In this document: piece after piece, positions 38,835 to 46,364 of the stretch
Position numbering within the stretch: the stretch's first letter is position 1
Layout of the letters: every line of letters begins with the position of its first letter
Translations under genes and position numbers: made by a program
Virus record (IMG/VR): IMGVR_UViG_3300036860_000167
Span: 1 to 49,434 of that record
Source: a virus
Length of the DNA: 49,434 nucleotides
Strand: one strand, 5' to 3'
Notes under the pieces: generated by a model
What the model was told of the DNA's origin: nothing
What the model saw: the letters and a program-made list of their open reading frames with translations, nothing else
Databases searched by the model: none

Positions 38835-39187
38835 GCCGCGACTGGTCCTGGTGGGACGCGTGGAAGGGCGGCAACGCCGACGAGTCCAAACGCGCCCTCG
38901 ACGCCGAAACCGACAAGTCGTTGGCGAAGGACCCGGGCCGCTGGTCGTGGGGCAAACGGGTCGAGGAGACCGTCGAGGACGAGCCGACCATCACCCGCCA
39001 CCGTGGCAGCCGCGGTGGGCATGTCGCCGACCGGCGCCACCACACCGGCAAGGGCCGCGTCTCCAAGGGCGAGTCGGGGGAGCGGACCACTTGGAGGGAC
39101 AGCGAATGGCGTAACGCCCGTGAGGACTACGACCGGCAGAACCCGCGGCCCTATGAGCGGTGGCCAGGGGAGGACGACCGCCGATGA
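38831..39187 (+). CDS. 118-residue Arg/Trp/Asp-rich early protein
   Basis: MSRDWSWWDAWKGGNADESK, WSWGKRVEETVEDEPTITRH, then a highly charged Arg/Gly/His stretch ending RPYERWPGEDDRR. Probably disordered. ATGA overlaps at both ends. Confidence 0.55.
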   Translation: MSRDWSWWDAWKGGNADESKRALDAETDKSLAKDPGRWSWGKRVEETVEDEPTITRHRGSRGGHVADRRHHTGKGRVSKGESGERTTWRDSEWRNAREDYDRQNPRPYERWPGEDDRR

Positions 39188-39279
39188 CCCGACTCGACCC
39201 GTACGAGCCAGCAACCCCGGACACCAACGGCGAACCACCACTCACCCCGATGCCCGACGAACCCGAGGTCCCAGAGTGA
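39184..39279 (+). CDS. 31-residue acidic Pro-rich peptide
   Basis: MTRLDPYEPATPDTNGEPPL and a tail TPMPDEPEVPE. Coupled at both ends by 4-base overlaps; likely translated but of unknown role. Confidence 0.45.
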   Translation: MTRLDPYEPATPDTNGEPPLTPMPDEPEVPE

Positions 39280-39374
39280 GGGTCGCCCTGATCGTGATGG
39301 CCGTCTACCTGGGCCTGGTCCTGCTCGGCATCGCGGTCGGCAAGTTCATCGCCGCAGGACGAGGTCCCCGATGA
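39276..39374 (+). CDS. 32-residue single-span membrane peptide
   Basis: GTG start in the GTGA overlap. VALIVMAVYLGLVLLGIAVG is a clear transmembrane helix, followed by KFIAAGRGPR on the positive (inner) side. Confidence 0.5.
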   Translation: MRVALIVMAVYLGLVLLGIAVGKFIAAGRGPR

Positions 39375-39550
39375 CGCCGTTCATCCGGATCACCCGGGGC
39401 TTGAGTTCCCGTTGGTTCGTCCATCGCTGGCACGCCGCCCGGGAGTTTCACGCATGGCACGACCGCCGTGCGCGTGTCGGCGCCACGATCAGCGTCGGTT
39501 CCTGGCGGGTCAACATGGCCATCCTCCGCACGAAAGCGCGGCCCCGATGA
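39371..39550 (+). CDS. 59-residue basic protein
   Basis: MTPFIRITRGLSSRWFVHRW, HAAREFHAWHDRRARVGATI: strongly basic with many His/Trp/Arg residues; could bind nucleic acid. Overlaps both neighbours by 4 bases. Confidence 0.5.
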   Translation: MTPFIRITRGLSSRWFVHRWHAAREFHAWHDRRARVGATISVGSWRVNMAILRTKARPR

Positions 39551-40542
39551 GCCACCCCACCTTCCTCTCACTGTTCGCCGGCATCGGCGGCCTCGACCTC
39601 GGCCTCGAACGCGCAGGGTGGTCGTGCGTCGGCCAGGTCGAGATCGACCCGTACTGCCAGCGGGTGCTCGCCCGGCACTGGCCGGAGGTGCCTCGCTGGG
39701 GCGACATCAAGGAGCTGCATCCGGATGAGCTGCCCCGAGCCGACCTCATCGCCGGAGGTTTTCCCTGCCAGCCGTTCAGCAGCGCCGGCCATCGGGGAGG
39801 CATTGCCGACGAACGGTGGCTCTGGCCAAAGTTCGCGCGCATCGTTCGCGCACTACGACCCACCTACGTCCTCATGGAGAACGTCCCAGGGCTCCTTGCT
39901 GAGCACGGAGGCATGGGGATCATCCTTGGCGACCTGGCCGAGAGCGGGTATGACGCGGAATGGGACTGCATACCTGCTGCGGCCGTCGGTGCCCCTCACC
40001 TCCGTGATCGGGTCTGGTTGGTTGCCTACCCCAACGGTTCATCCCGGACCGCAGACGAACGGCAACACCCGGCGGTGGAACGGCCTGAACAGCCTGCAGG
40101 TGATGGCCAAGGCCGGCTGGTGGCCCACCCCGACGGTCAAGGGCAACTACAACCGCCGCGGCGCTTCGGCCAAGAGTGGGGACGGCCTTGCCACTGCCGT
40201 TGGTGGGACGTTGAACCCGCCGTGGCTCGAGTGGGTCATGGGATTTCCCGCCGGGTGGACAGAGAGCGCACCCTCGGCAACGCCGTCGTCCCCCAGGTCG
40301 CCGAGCACATCGGCCGGCTGATCCTCCAACAGATTCCCGGGGCGGCCGCGAGGCCGGTGTCCGTCCGGCCCACCACCAGTCCGAACGCGGAGGGCGTTCC
40401 TGGCGAGTCGGCGGCCGCCCCGGTTCACCAGTCCAAGACGGAGGTAGCAGAGCGTCCGCGGAGAGTGCGGCCGGCTCTCTTCTTGTCGGAGAGGCCTACC
40501 TCCGTCTTGGACGTCACCCACACCACCCGAGGTACCCCATGA
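39547..40542 (+). CDS. C5-cytosine DNA methyltransferase
   Basis: 331 residues from ATG 39547. Ordered motifs: I FAGIGGLDLGL (10-20), II VEIDPYC, IV GGFPCQPFS with catalytic C74, VI ENVPG (111-115), VIII HLRDRVWLVAYP (151-162), X TLGNAVVPQVAEHIGRLI (242-259), with WWDVEPAVARVGHGISRRVD in the variable/target region. No cognate endonuclease is adjacent; it probably protects phage DNA from restriction. The 70-residue tail after motif X is not part of the enzyme fold and contains a 17-bp inverted repeat. The central and 3' part also has an open second frame with methyltransferase-like text. Confidence 0.92.
   Translation: MSHPTFLSLFAGIGGLDLGLERAGWSCVGQVEIDPYCQRVLARHWPEVPRWGDIKELHPDELPRADLIAGGFPCQPFSSAGHRGGIADERWLWPKFARIVRALRPTYVLMENVPGLLAEHGGMGIILGDLAESGYDAEWDCIPAAAVGAPHLRDRVWLVAYPNGSSRTADERQHPAVERPEQPAGDGQGRLVAHPDGQGQLQPPRRFGQEWGRPCHCRWWDVEPAVARVGHGISRRVDRERTLGNAVVPQVAEHIGRLILQQIPGAAARPVSVRPTTSPNAEGVPGESAAAPVHQSKTEVAERPRRVRPALFLSERPTSVLDVTHTTRGTP
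40431..40512. repeat. Perfect 17-bp inverted repeat around an inner hairpin
   Basis: GTCCAAGACGGAGGTAG (40431-40447) and CTACCTCCGTCTTGGAC (40496-40512) are exact complements 48 bases apart. Inside, AGAGC (40450-40454) can pair with GCTCT (40474-40478). It lies in the 3' tail of the cytosine methyltransferase gene, 30 bases before its stop. Confidence 0.9.
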
Positions 40543-40763
40543 GCGCGAAAACGCATTCGGTTCGCTGCGCCGGGCAGACGCGCTATTTCCCGATCACCCT
40601 TGGAGATTCGGCTCCGATGCAAGAGCCCTCATGCGGCTGGAGGGGGCGACGGCGCAACGACCGCGAATACTTCGGCCCTCACGGGATGGAATGGGCCGCT
40701 GAGATCGAGCCCTGTCCCCGCTGCGGCGGCCGGGTCGAACTGATCAAGGCCGGTGTCCCGTGA
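40539..40763 (+). CDS. 74-residue zinc-ribbon-like protein
   Basis: ATGA overlap with the methyltransferase. KTHSVRCAGQTRYFPITLGD, PSCGWRGRRRNDREYFGPHG, EIEPCPRCGGRVELI: Cys at C-x(n)-C and CPRCG suggest one zinc site. Function unknown. Confidence 0.65.
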   Translation: MSAKTHSVRCAGQTRYFPITLGDSAPMQEPSCGWRGRRRNDREYFGPHGMEWAAEIEPCPRCGGRVELIKAGVP

Positions 40764-40891
40764 GCGTGGTGCTTGGCGGGCTGGTCCTGGCCGTGTGCGC
40801 CCTCCAAGCCCTCGGCTTCGCGATCGCCGGCTTCATCGTCCTCGGCGACCACACCCGCCACCACTGGAGGAGACGCCAGGCCAGGTCCTGA
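40760..40891 (+). CDS. 43-residue membrane peptide
   Basis: GTG start in a GTGA overlap. MSVVLGGLVLAVCALQALGF AIAGFIVLG is one long hydrophobic helix, then a basic tail HTRHHWRRRQARS. The 72-base gap that follows has no recognisable feature besides the next ribosome binding site. Confidence 0.55.
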   Translation: MSVVLGGLVLAVCALQALGFAIAGFIVLGDHTRHHWRRRQARS

Positions 40892-40963
40892 ACGAAGCAA
40901 GCGGCGCCAACCCCTCACCCGGAGACCGGCGCCGCACACGACCTACAAGAGGAAGGATACCCG

Positions 40964-41152
40964 ATGCGCGAAGTCACCCTACCCGCCAGCGACAACCACC
41001 CGAGGTTGCAACTGGTCGTGCCCGGTAACGGCGAGGATGGCGCCACGCTCTACGTCTACCTCACCAGGCAGCCGGACGCGTGGCATCTGCCCGCCATCGA
41101 ACTCGTCGAGTTGCGTGATGCGCTCGAGCGGCTGATCGGCGGTGCGTCGTGA
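40964..41152 (+). CDS. 62-residue early protein
   Basis: AGAGGAAGGA upstream. MREVTLPASDNHPRLQLVVP, ATLYVYLTRQPDAWHLPAIE, LVELRDALERLIGG: a beta-beta-alpha mini-fold. Unknown function; coupled to the next gene by a GTGA overlap. Confidence 0.6.
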   Translation: MREVTLPASDNHPRLQLVVPGNGEDGATLYVYLTRQPDAWHLPAIELVELRDALERLIGGAS

Positions 41153-41343
41153 CCGCCCCGGCGACGGTGGAGGTGCCCACCGCCGACGAGATCGTCATCA
41201 CAGCGCTGGAACGGCTCGACTGGGCGGCCAAGCACCTTGAGAAGCCCCTCACTGTCGCGCGAGTCCACGTGATCAAAGGTCATATCGCCGCCGCTCGGGC
41301 CGCGCTGCTCACCCCACCGGTCCGACCAGAGGAGATGAGCTAG
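41149..41343 (+). CDS. 64-residue helical early protein
   Basis: GTG start overlapping the previous stop. VPTADEIVITALERLDWAAK, HLEKPLTVARVHVIKGHIAA: two helices. Unknown function. Confidence 0.55.
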   Translation: MTAPATVEVPTADEIVITALERLDWAAKHLEKPLTVARVHVIKGHIAAARAALLTPPVRPEEMS

Positions 41344-41691
41344 ATGCTCGACCTCGACGCGATCCATGTCCGTGCTGGCGATGCTCTGATGCTTCGTACG
41401 ATCGCCCGGCCGGAGACTGCTGTCGGTGACGCGATCCTAGCTGGCGCGGCTGCGCTTGAGGTCCAGCCGGCCCTGGTCGCCGAGGTGCGCGCCGCCAGGG
41501 AGGAATTGCAGCGACCAGCAGAGGAGCGCGCCGCCCGCACGATGGTTTACGCCCAGAGGTTTGCCGATCAAATCCTGGACGAGGCCAAGGTCAAAGCCAA
41601 GGCGATGGTCGCTGAGGCCGAGACCCGCGCCCGCAACATCGTCGAGGTCGCGCAGGAGCGCGCCTTCGAGATCGCCAGGGAGGCCCGCTGA
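41344..41691 (+). CDS. 115-residue coiled-coil early protein
   Basis: Starts directly after the previous stop. Acidic N-terminus, then a long Ala/Glu/Arg helix (VQPALVAEVRAAREELQRPA, FADQILDEAKVKAKAMVAEA, RARNIVEVAQERAFEIAREA) typical of coiled coils. Unknown role. Confidence 0.6.
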   Translation: MLDLDAIHVRAGDALMLRTIARPETAVGDAILAGAAALEVQPALVAEVRAAREELQRPAEERAARTMVYAQRFADQILDEAKVKAKAMVAEAETRARNIVEVAQERAFEIAREAR

Positions 41692-41933
41692 TGCCGCACC
41701 TGCTCGGGCCCGCCGGCAGCCCACTGCCGCCCTCCCGGAACGAGGTGCTGTTGCGGGAGGCGCTGGACCGGCTCCGCGCCCAACTCGACGCCGCCCGTCA
41801 GGTCATCAATGTCGGTCGGTCGCATGTCCGCGCCGAAGAACTGGACAGCAGCATGGCCGCCGCTACTTGGTCCGATCTGCGCGACGCCATTGCCGCCTAC
41901 GACAAGGTCGTAAAGGAGCTGACCGTCCAATGA
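41691..41933 (+). CDS. 80-residue protein sharing a motif with the protein at 44485
   Basis: LLREALDRLRAQLDAARQVI followed by AEELDSSMAAATWSDLRDAI. The C-terminal part of the protein at 44485 reads QLRAFVDAAREF then AEELDSSWSAPAWASLKVAL. The shared AEELDSS...W..L block points to duplication. Function unknown. Confidence 0.6.
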   Translation: MPHLLGPAGSPLPPSRNEVLLREALDRLRAQLDAARQVINVGRSHVRAEELDSSMAAATWSDLRDAIAAYDKVVKELTVQ

Positions 41934-42541
41934 CGCAGGCCATGATCAGCGCGCCGCCGAAGCGCTCGCTCACCCCCGCCCAGCGACGCCTCCGCAAAGC
42001 CGACCCGACCATGGCCACCCGCATGGACGAGTTCGCGGTCGAGATGGACCAGACCCTCGACCGGTTCCAGGCCGCCCTGGACCGCGAATACGACCTCGCC
42101 GCGGCCGTCGACCCGCCCCCGCCGATCCTGGACTCGGAGGTCGCATTGGCGACCGAGGGATGGCGGCTCGTCGACACCGTCGCGGTCCTGTACGCCACCG
42201 TCGACGACCTGCAGACCACCGCCGACGCGGCCCGGTTCGCGCTGGCTCGGCTCGCGTTGGAGACGCTGCCTGCCTACACGACCTACCAGCAGCCCGCCCT
42301 CCCACCCCCGCCAGACTCGTTCGACGATGGGGACCCCACCGAGAACTTCCACAGGATGCGCGCTGACGGGCCGAACATGGACACGCTCATCCGCGAGGCC
42401 TCCGAGACCCCCGACGACGCCGACCGTCCAGGCTGGTGGCCTGCCCTCGCCACCAAGGTCGAGCGGTGGTGGCCACGACTCCGCGGGTGGGGACGGCAGC
42501 TCCGCGCCGCCACCACGCTGCTCCTGGCGGGGGTGGGCTAG
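41930..42541 (+). CDS. 203-residue early protein
   Basis: ATG 41930 overlaps the previous stop. Basic start (PPKRSLTPAQRRLRKADPT), then helices MDEFAVEMDQTLDRFQAALD, LVDTVAVLYATVDDLQTTAD, a Pro-rich linker and an amphipathic, Trp/Arg-rich C-terminus (RWWPRLRGWGRQLRAATTLL). Possibly membrane-peripheral. No family recognised. Confidence 0.6.
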   Translation: MTQAMISAPPKRSLTPAQRRLRKADPTMATRMDEFAVEMDQTLDRFQAALDREYDLAAAVDPPPPILDSEVALATEGWRLVDTVAVLYATVDDLQTTADAARFALARLALETLPAYTTYQQPALPPPPDSFDDGDPTENFHRMRADGPNMDTLIREASETPDDADRPGWWPALATKVERWWPRLRGWGRQLRAATTLLLAGVG

Positions 42542-42835
42542 GTGGCGTTCGAGACGGAGGTCGCGCGGGGTATCGCCCTGCTGGACGAGAAGGTCCCGGG
42601 GTGGCGGGAGCTGATCGATCTGGACCGGCTCGACATGGAGATGGCCGAGCGGCGAGAGAACGGCTGCTGCTGCATCCTCGCGCAACTCTACGGCGGGTAC
42701 ATCGCCGGGCTTGAAGCGATCGGACTCGATGACGAGGAAGACAGCCCCTACGGCTTCGACGATATCGACGATGCGGATTACCCCGCCCTGACCGATGCGT
42801 GGCGTCGTGCCCTCACTCCGGATGGTGCGCCATGA
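42542..42835 (+). CDS. 97-residue acidic early protein
   Basis: GTG start right after the previous stop. EVARGIALLDEKVPGWRELI, DLDRLDMEMAERRENGCCCI, LAQLYGGYIAGLEAIGLDDE: this pattern (GxxLLDxxxPGWxxxIDLxxLDLxxxxxCVLGQ) occurs in small proteins of many actinophages, function unknown. The CCC run is unusual. Confidence 0.75.
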   Translation: MAFETEVARGIALLDEKVPGWRELIDLDRLDMEMAERRENGCCCILAQLYGGYIAGLEAIGLDDEEDSPYGFDDIDDADYPALTDAWRRALTPDGAP

Positions 42836-42888
42836 CCTGGCTGGTGCTGTGGCACACCACACTGCTTCTCGCGGGGGTGGTGGGGTGA
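42832..42888 (+). CDS. 18-residue hydrophobic peptide
   Basis: MTWLVLWHTTLLLAGVVG, overlapping both neighbours (ATGA, TGATG). Could be translated by coupling; equally could be only a spacer. Confidence 0.3.
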   Translation: MTWLVLWHTTLLLAGVVG

Positions 42889-43103
42889 TGCGCCGCCGCC
42901 TCGACCAGGCACTGATGGTCACCATGCTCGCCCTGGCAGTCGTCAGTCTCATCCGTCTGGACTGGCCGTACGTGCTCATCAGCCTGCTCGGTGCCATCGT
43001 CGCCGGCCTGAGTATCCGCATCGACCGGCTTGAGGCCGAGATCGTGGTGCTGCGTATCAACGATCTCCTCGGCCCTGAGAACAGCAGCCATAAGGAGCAC
43101 TGA
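42888..43103 (+). CDS. 71-residue two-span membrane protein
   Basis: ALMVTMLALAVVSLIRLDWP and YVLISLLGAIVAGLSIRIDR form two hydrophobic segments, then a helix RLEAEIVVLRINDLL. Small early membrane protein, role unknown. Confidence 0.6.
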   Translation: MRRRLDQALMVTMLALAVVSLIRLDWPYVLISLLGAIVAGLSIRIDRLEAEIVVLRINDLLGPENSSHKEH

Positions 43104-43327
43104 TGGGCGAGACCCCACCCGTCCGCTCCATCTGCTCCCACTGCAATGGGACCGGAGTGGCTGGCCGGAAGCTACGCAGTCGCGGTGAATGCCCAGCGCG
43201 CTGGTGGGACATGACCCGCGAGCCGTTTGAGGAGTGGACCTGCGGCCGGCCGCTCGCCCCCGGCGCGCGTCACTGCCTCGAGCATGAACGGCAGATCGCC
43301 TTCCTCGCCGAACAGAGGAGCCCCTGA
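43103..43327 (+). CDS. 74-residue zinc-binding protein
   Basis: AAGGAG before the ATG. RSICSHCNGTGVAG, GECPARWWDM, WTCGRPLAPGARHCLEHERQ: CxxC pairs and CxxH, probably two knuckles. Coupled by TGATG to the next. Confidence 0.65.
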   Translation: MGETPPVRSICSHCNGTGVAGRKLRSRGECPARWWDMTREPFEEWTCGRPLAPGARHCLEHERQIAFLAEQRSP

Positions 43328-43506
43328 TGACCGCCGACCCGATCCCCGCCGTCATCTACGGCACCTGCATCCATTGCGCGCGGCTCCGCCCCCTCCAAGC
43401 CGACGGGGTACTCGCGATCCACTACCTACGGCACAAGACCAGCGGACGGGACCGACGGCGCCGCTGCCCAGGCAGCCGCCACCTTCCCCGAGAGGACACG
43501 CGATGA
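43327..43506 (+). CDS. 59-residue basic zinc-type peptide
   Basis: IYGTCIHCARLRPLQADG then RRRRCPGSRHLPRED. CxxC plus C and H could hold zinc. Ends in an ATGA overlap with the recombinase gene. Confidence 0.55.
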   Translation: MTADPIPAVIYGTCIHCARLRPLQADGVLAIHYLRHKTSGRDRRRRCPGSRHLPREDTR

Positions 43507-44528
43507 CTGAACTCACGATCCACCGGTCCAACAGCGACACTGTTAGCTTCGAGCCGATCTCAGGGGAACGGAAAGCGCTCCTGAAAAGGACGATCGCCAA
43601 GGACCTCACCGACGACGAGATGGACCTCTTCGTCGCCGTCTGTAATCGCCGCCGCCTCGACCCGTTCGTGAAGCAGATCCACGCGGTCAAACGGCGGCAG
43701 TGGAACTCGAAACTGAACGACGGCAAGGGCGGCTACGAAGAGGTCATGGTCATCCAGACCGGCATCGACGGGTACCGGCTCGTCGCCGACCGGACCCACC
43801 AACGCGACGGGGTCGAAGGGCCTTGGTGGTGCGACGACTCCGGCGAATGGAGGGACGTGTGGCTCGCCGACGGTCACCCCTCCGCCGCGAAGATCATCGT
43901 CTACCGCAAAGGCCACACCCGCGGGTACGTCGGGATCGCGCACTGGGCCGAGTACGTCCAGACCTACAAGGACAAGCAGGGCAACTGGGTGCCGGTGCAG
44001 ATGTGGCAGAGCATGCCCGCCGGGCAGCTCGCCAAATGCGCGGAGGCACTGGCATCACGCAAAGCGTTCCCGGAGGAGCTCGGTGGGATCTACACCGATG
44101 AGGAGATGGGCCAGGCCGAGGAGGGTCCCATCGCCGGCGCAGTGACGCCGACGCCTGCGCCGGCGATGGCCGCCACCGGCAGTGTGCCAACCATCCAGCA
44201 GATCCAGCGGCTTCGCAGCAAGGATGAGGCCACTGACCTCGTCAGAGCGCACCGCGGATTTAGCGCGTACGTGTCTCGAGCCATCACAGAGATGCATGGC
44301 ATCGGCCCGGAAGTCGACTGGTGGCCACGCGCAAGCGTCCGTGAACGCCGGGAGGTCCTTGAGTACGCGGTCGAGCTCGCCGACCAGCAGGAACATGAGA
44401 CCGTCGGAGCGGGGCCCTCCCCCGACCCCGCTCCGGCACCCACGTCCGATCCGGCCTCTGGTTCTGTAAGGGGAAGGCAGAACCATGCCGGGTCGGACGA
44501 ACAAGGCGGTGACGCCGATGGTGGCTGA
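43503..44528 (+). CDS. recT: RecT-family single-strand annealing recombinase
   Basis: 341 residues. The RecT/Bet core is clear: LLKRTIAKDLTDDEMDLFVA, RRLDPFVKQIHAVKRRQWNS, EEVMVIQTGIDGYRLVADRT, IAHWAEYVQTYKDKQGNWVP, MWQSMPAGQLAKCAEALASR KAFPEELGGIYTDEEM. The C-terminal third is Pro/Ala-rich with a helical segment (YVSRAITEMHGIGPEVDWWP). Anneals single strands during phage recombination and replication. No exonuclease partner is obvious nearby. The end overlaps the next gene by 44 bases. Confidence 0.92.
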   Translation: MTELTIHRSNSDTVSFEPISGERKALLKRTIAKDLTDDEMDLFVAVCNRRRLDPFVKQIHAVKRRQWNSKLNDGKGGYEEVMVIQTGIDGYRLVADRTHQRDGVEGPWWCDDSGEWRDVWLADGHPSAAKIIVYRKGHTRGYVGIAHWAEYVQTYKDKQGNWVPVQMWQSMPAGQLAKCAEALASRKAFPEELGGIYTDEEMGQAEEGPIAGAVTPTPAPAMAATGSVPTIQQIQRLRSKDEATDLVRAHRGFSAYVSRAITEMHGIGPEVDWWPRASVRERREVLEYAVELADQQEHETVGAGPSPDPAPAPTSDPASGSVRGRQNHAGSDEQGGDADGG

Positions 44529-45171
44529 GCTGTGCAAGTGCGGCCACGACCTGGCCGCGCATACCGGCAGCGGCGTCGCCGGCATCCCCTGCAACGTGTG
44601 CGGGGTCAACCGCCGAGGCTGGCCCACCGGGTACTGCATGGGCTGGGACCCACCGCGGCGTCTCATCGGCTACCACACCGCCGACGGCAGGGCCTACCAG
44701 CCCGAGGACGTTGCACTCGTCTACGAGGCCGACGATGCCGATGTGACCGGGCCGGCCGGGGCGACCACCCCCACGGAACCCCCGGCCGGCCCCCACCCAT
44801 TCGTTGGCCGGCAAGACCGATGGTGCGAACAGTGCCACCGGCCGGACCGCGACCCGATCCATGCCCCGGCCGGCCCCCCCGACCTCACCCACGCCATCCA
44901 CGCCGCTGCCCAGGCGCTTTATGCCGGGAGCCATTGGAAGCTGAACTCGGACGACGCCGCCCGGATCGCGGTGCAGGCAGCGTGGCCTCAGATGGAACGT
45001 GACCTGCGCGTCGCACAAACCCAGATCGACCAGCTCCGCGCCTTCGTCGACGCGGCCCGGGAATTCGTCCACGCGGAGGAACTCGACAGTTCTTGGTCAG
45101 CGCCAGCGTGGGCATCACTCAAGGTCGCGCTGGCCGCCCTCGACCAGGCGGCACCGGAGCAGCACCCATGA
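44485..45171 (+). CDS. 228-residue zinc-type protein with a duplicated C-terminal block
   Basis: AGGGGAAGG precedes ATG 44485 (inside recT); ATG 44518 would give a start exactly at the zinc domain. LCKCGHDLAAHTGSGVAGIP CNVCG and WCEQCHRPDRDPIH are two zinc-type sites. The C-terminus (QTQIDQLRAFVDAAREFVHA EELDSSW) repeats the motif of the protein at 41691. Probably nucleic-acid- or protein-binding; unknown. Confidence 0.65.
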   Translation: MPGRTNKAVTPMVAELCKCGHDLAAHTGSGVAGIPCNVCGVNRRGWPTGYCMGWDPPRRLIGYHTADGRAYQPEDVALVYEADDADVTGPAGATTPTEPPAGPHPFVGRQDRWCEQCHRPDRDPIHAPAGPPDLTHAIHAAAQALYAGSHWKLNSDDAARIAVQAAWPQMERDLRVAQTQIDQLRAFVDAAREFVHAEELDSSWSAPAWASLKVALAALDQAAPEQHP

Positions 45172-45368
45172 CCACCCTCCAGCGCAAGGCGTGTCCCCGC
45201 TGCCAACGGGTCGTCGCCTGGCGGGTCATCCGCGGTCCCCGCGTGAATCGTGGACGACCCATCCCGGCACTGTCCCAACCCGTCCCACACAAGCAGCCAG
45301 CAATGGATGACGACGGCGTAACCGACGAGCCGGCATGGTGCATCCCAACCAAGGCAGAGCGGTCATGA
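45168..45368 (+). CDS. 66-residue zinc-type protein
   Basis: TTLQRKACPRCQRVVAWRVI starts with a CxxC; a later Cys (AWCIPTKAERS) and His could complete the site. The last bases overlap the next gene (ATGA). Confidence 0.55.
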   Translation: MTTLQRKACPRCQRVVAWRVIRGPRVNRGRPIPALSQPVPHKQPAMDDDGVTDEPAWCIPTKAERS

Positions 45369-45385
45369 CCGCCACGCCCAACCCC
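45365..45385 (+). repeat. 21-bp gene-start repeat family (five copies)
   Basis: The first 21 bases of the genes at 45365, 45829, 46059, 46361 and 46585, coding MTATPNP, are identical but for one base in the copy at 46361 (Ala to Ser). Copies at 45829 and 46585 agree for 27 bases. The sequence before the ATG is not shared. Confidence 0.95.
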
Positions 45386-45832
45386 CAGGGTGACCTCCGC
45401 ATTGTCCCCGTCAGCTTCCGGGAAGCCCAAGCGTTCATCGCCGCGTGGCATCGTCACCACAAGCCACCCCGCGGCATGAAGTTCTGCCTTGGCGCCGCCG
45501 ATGGTGATGTCCTCGTCGGCGTCGCAACCGTCGGCCGTCCAGTTGCCCGCGCCTTCGACAACGGCAAAACGCTGGAGGTCAACCGGACCTGCGCCGACGG
45601 CACCCCACACGTGAACTCGATGCTGTATGGCGCCTGCTGGCGTGCCGCGAAAGCGCTCGGCTATGAGCGGCTCATCACCTACACCCAAGAAGGCGAATCC
45701 GGAGCGTCATTGCGTGCAGCTGGATGGCGGATTATTGCGGAACTGCCAGCCCGCGGCCCGTGGAAATACGCCAGCCAACCCAGAGACCCATCCACCGGCG
45801 GAATCCAGCGCACGCTCTGGGAGGCACCATGA
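45365..45832 (+). CDS. XF1762-like GNAT-type acetyltransferase; first MTATPNP gene
   Basis: 155 residues. After the MTATPNP leader comes a domain I recognise from phages and bacteria: IVPVSFREAQAFIAAWHRHH, GVATVGRPVARAFDNGKTLE, VNRTCADGTPHVNSMLYGAC, WRAAKALGYERLITYTQEGE, SGASLRAAGWRII. The GNAT-like fold is known for this family; substrate is not. The leader MTATPNPQG is not part of the family and appears added. Confidence 0.85.
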   Translation: MTATPNPQGDLRIVPVSFREAQAFIAAWHRHHKPPRGMKFCLGAADGDVLVGVATVGRPVARAFDNGKTLEVNRTCADGTPHVNSMLYGACWRAAKALGYERLITYTQEGESGASLRAAGWRIIAELPARGPWKYASQPRDPSTGGIQRTLWEAP

Positions 45833-46062
45833 CCGCCACGCCCAACCCCAAGATCACCCGGGCAACCGACGAACGTGACTACTTCCAGGCGGCCATGCAC
45901 CGCATGCGGGAGGCGTTCGCTGGCGTGCGGCAGGGCCGGTTCACTTGGGAGCAGGGCAACGACGAGTTCTTCGACGGCTACCAGCAGGCAAAACAAGTCT
46001 TCGCCGCGGTCCTGCTGCAACGCGATGTGCATGCCGCCAAAGGCAAGGATGCGAAGCCATGA
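45829..46062 (+). CDS. 77-residue helical protein; second MTATPNP gene
   Basis: After the leader, ITRATDERDYFQAAMHRMRE, AFAGVRQGRFTWEQGNDEFF, DGYQQAKQVFAAVLLQRDVH: helical, aromatic-rich. GGGAGG precedes the ATG. Unknown function. Confidence 0.65.
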   Translation: MTATPNPKITRATDERDYFQAAMHRMREAFAGVRQGRFTWEQGNDEFFDGYQQAKQVFAAVLLQRDVHAAKGKDAKP

Positions 46063-46364
46063 CCGCCACGCCCAACCCCCAGCGGCCACTCTGGCACCAG
46101 CGATGCCGACTACCACTGGCCGACGGGTTCGACGCTGCCGTCATGATCTGCCCCAGCCACGAATGGGTCATCGAAGACCGCACCCCACCAGGCCGCCAGC
46201 AAGGCGACCCCTGGTACATCGTCTGCGTGTGCATGAACTGCCACGCCGCCCGCTGCGGCCACACGGGCGACCCGAACCCGTGCAAGCTCGCCCGCCACCA
46301 TGTGCTCGAGTGGCACCACTACGCCGACGGGGCGATGGAACCAATCGGCGGTGTCGTCACATGA
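46059..46364 (+). CDS. 101-residue Cys/His-rich protein; third MTATPNP gene
   Basis: After the leader: LWHQRCRLPLADGFDAAVMI, CPSHEWVIEDRTPP, IVCVCMNCHAARCGHTGDPN PCKLARHHVLEWHHYADG. At least seven Cys and several His in pairs, likely two zinc sites. Unknown function. Confidence 0.65.
   Translation: MTATPNPQRPLWHQRCRLPLADGFDAAVMICPSHEWVIEDRTPPGRQQGDPWYIVCVCMNCHAARCGHTGDPNPCKLARHHVLEWHHYADGAMEPIGGVVT

Noticed and set aside
39725-40321. A separate 198-residue gene inside the cytosine methyltransferase
   Set aside because: The main frame carries every catalytic motif and the correct overlaps with neighbours; the second frame lacks a ribosome binding site. Kept only as an observation.
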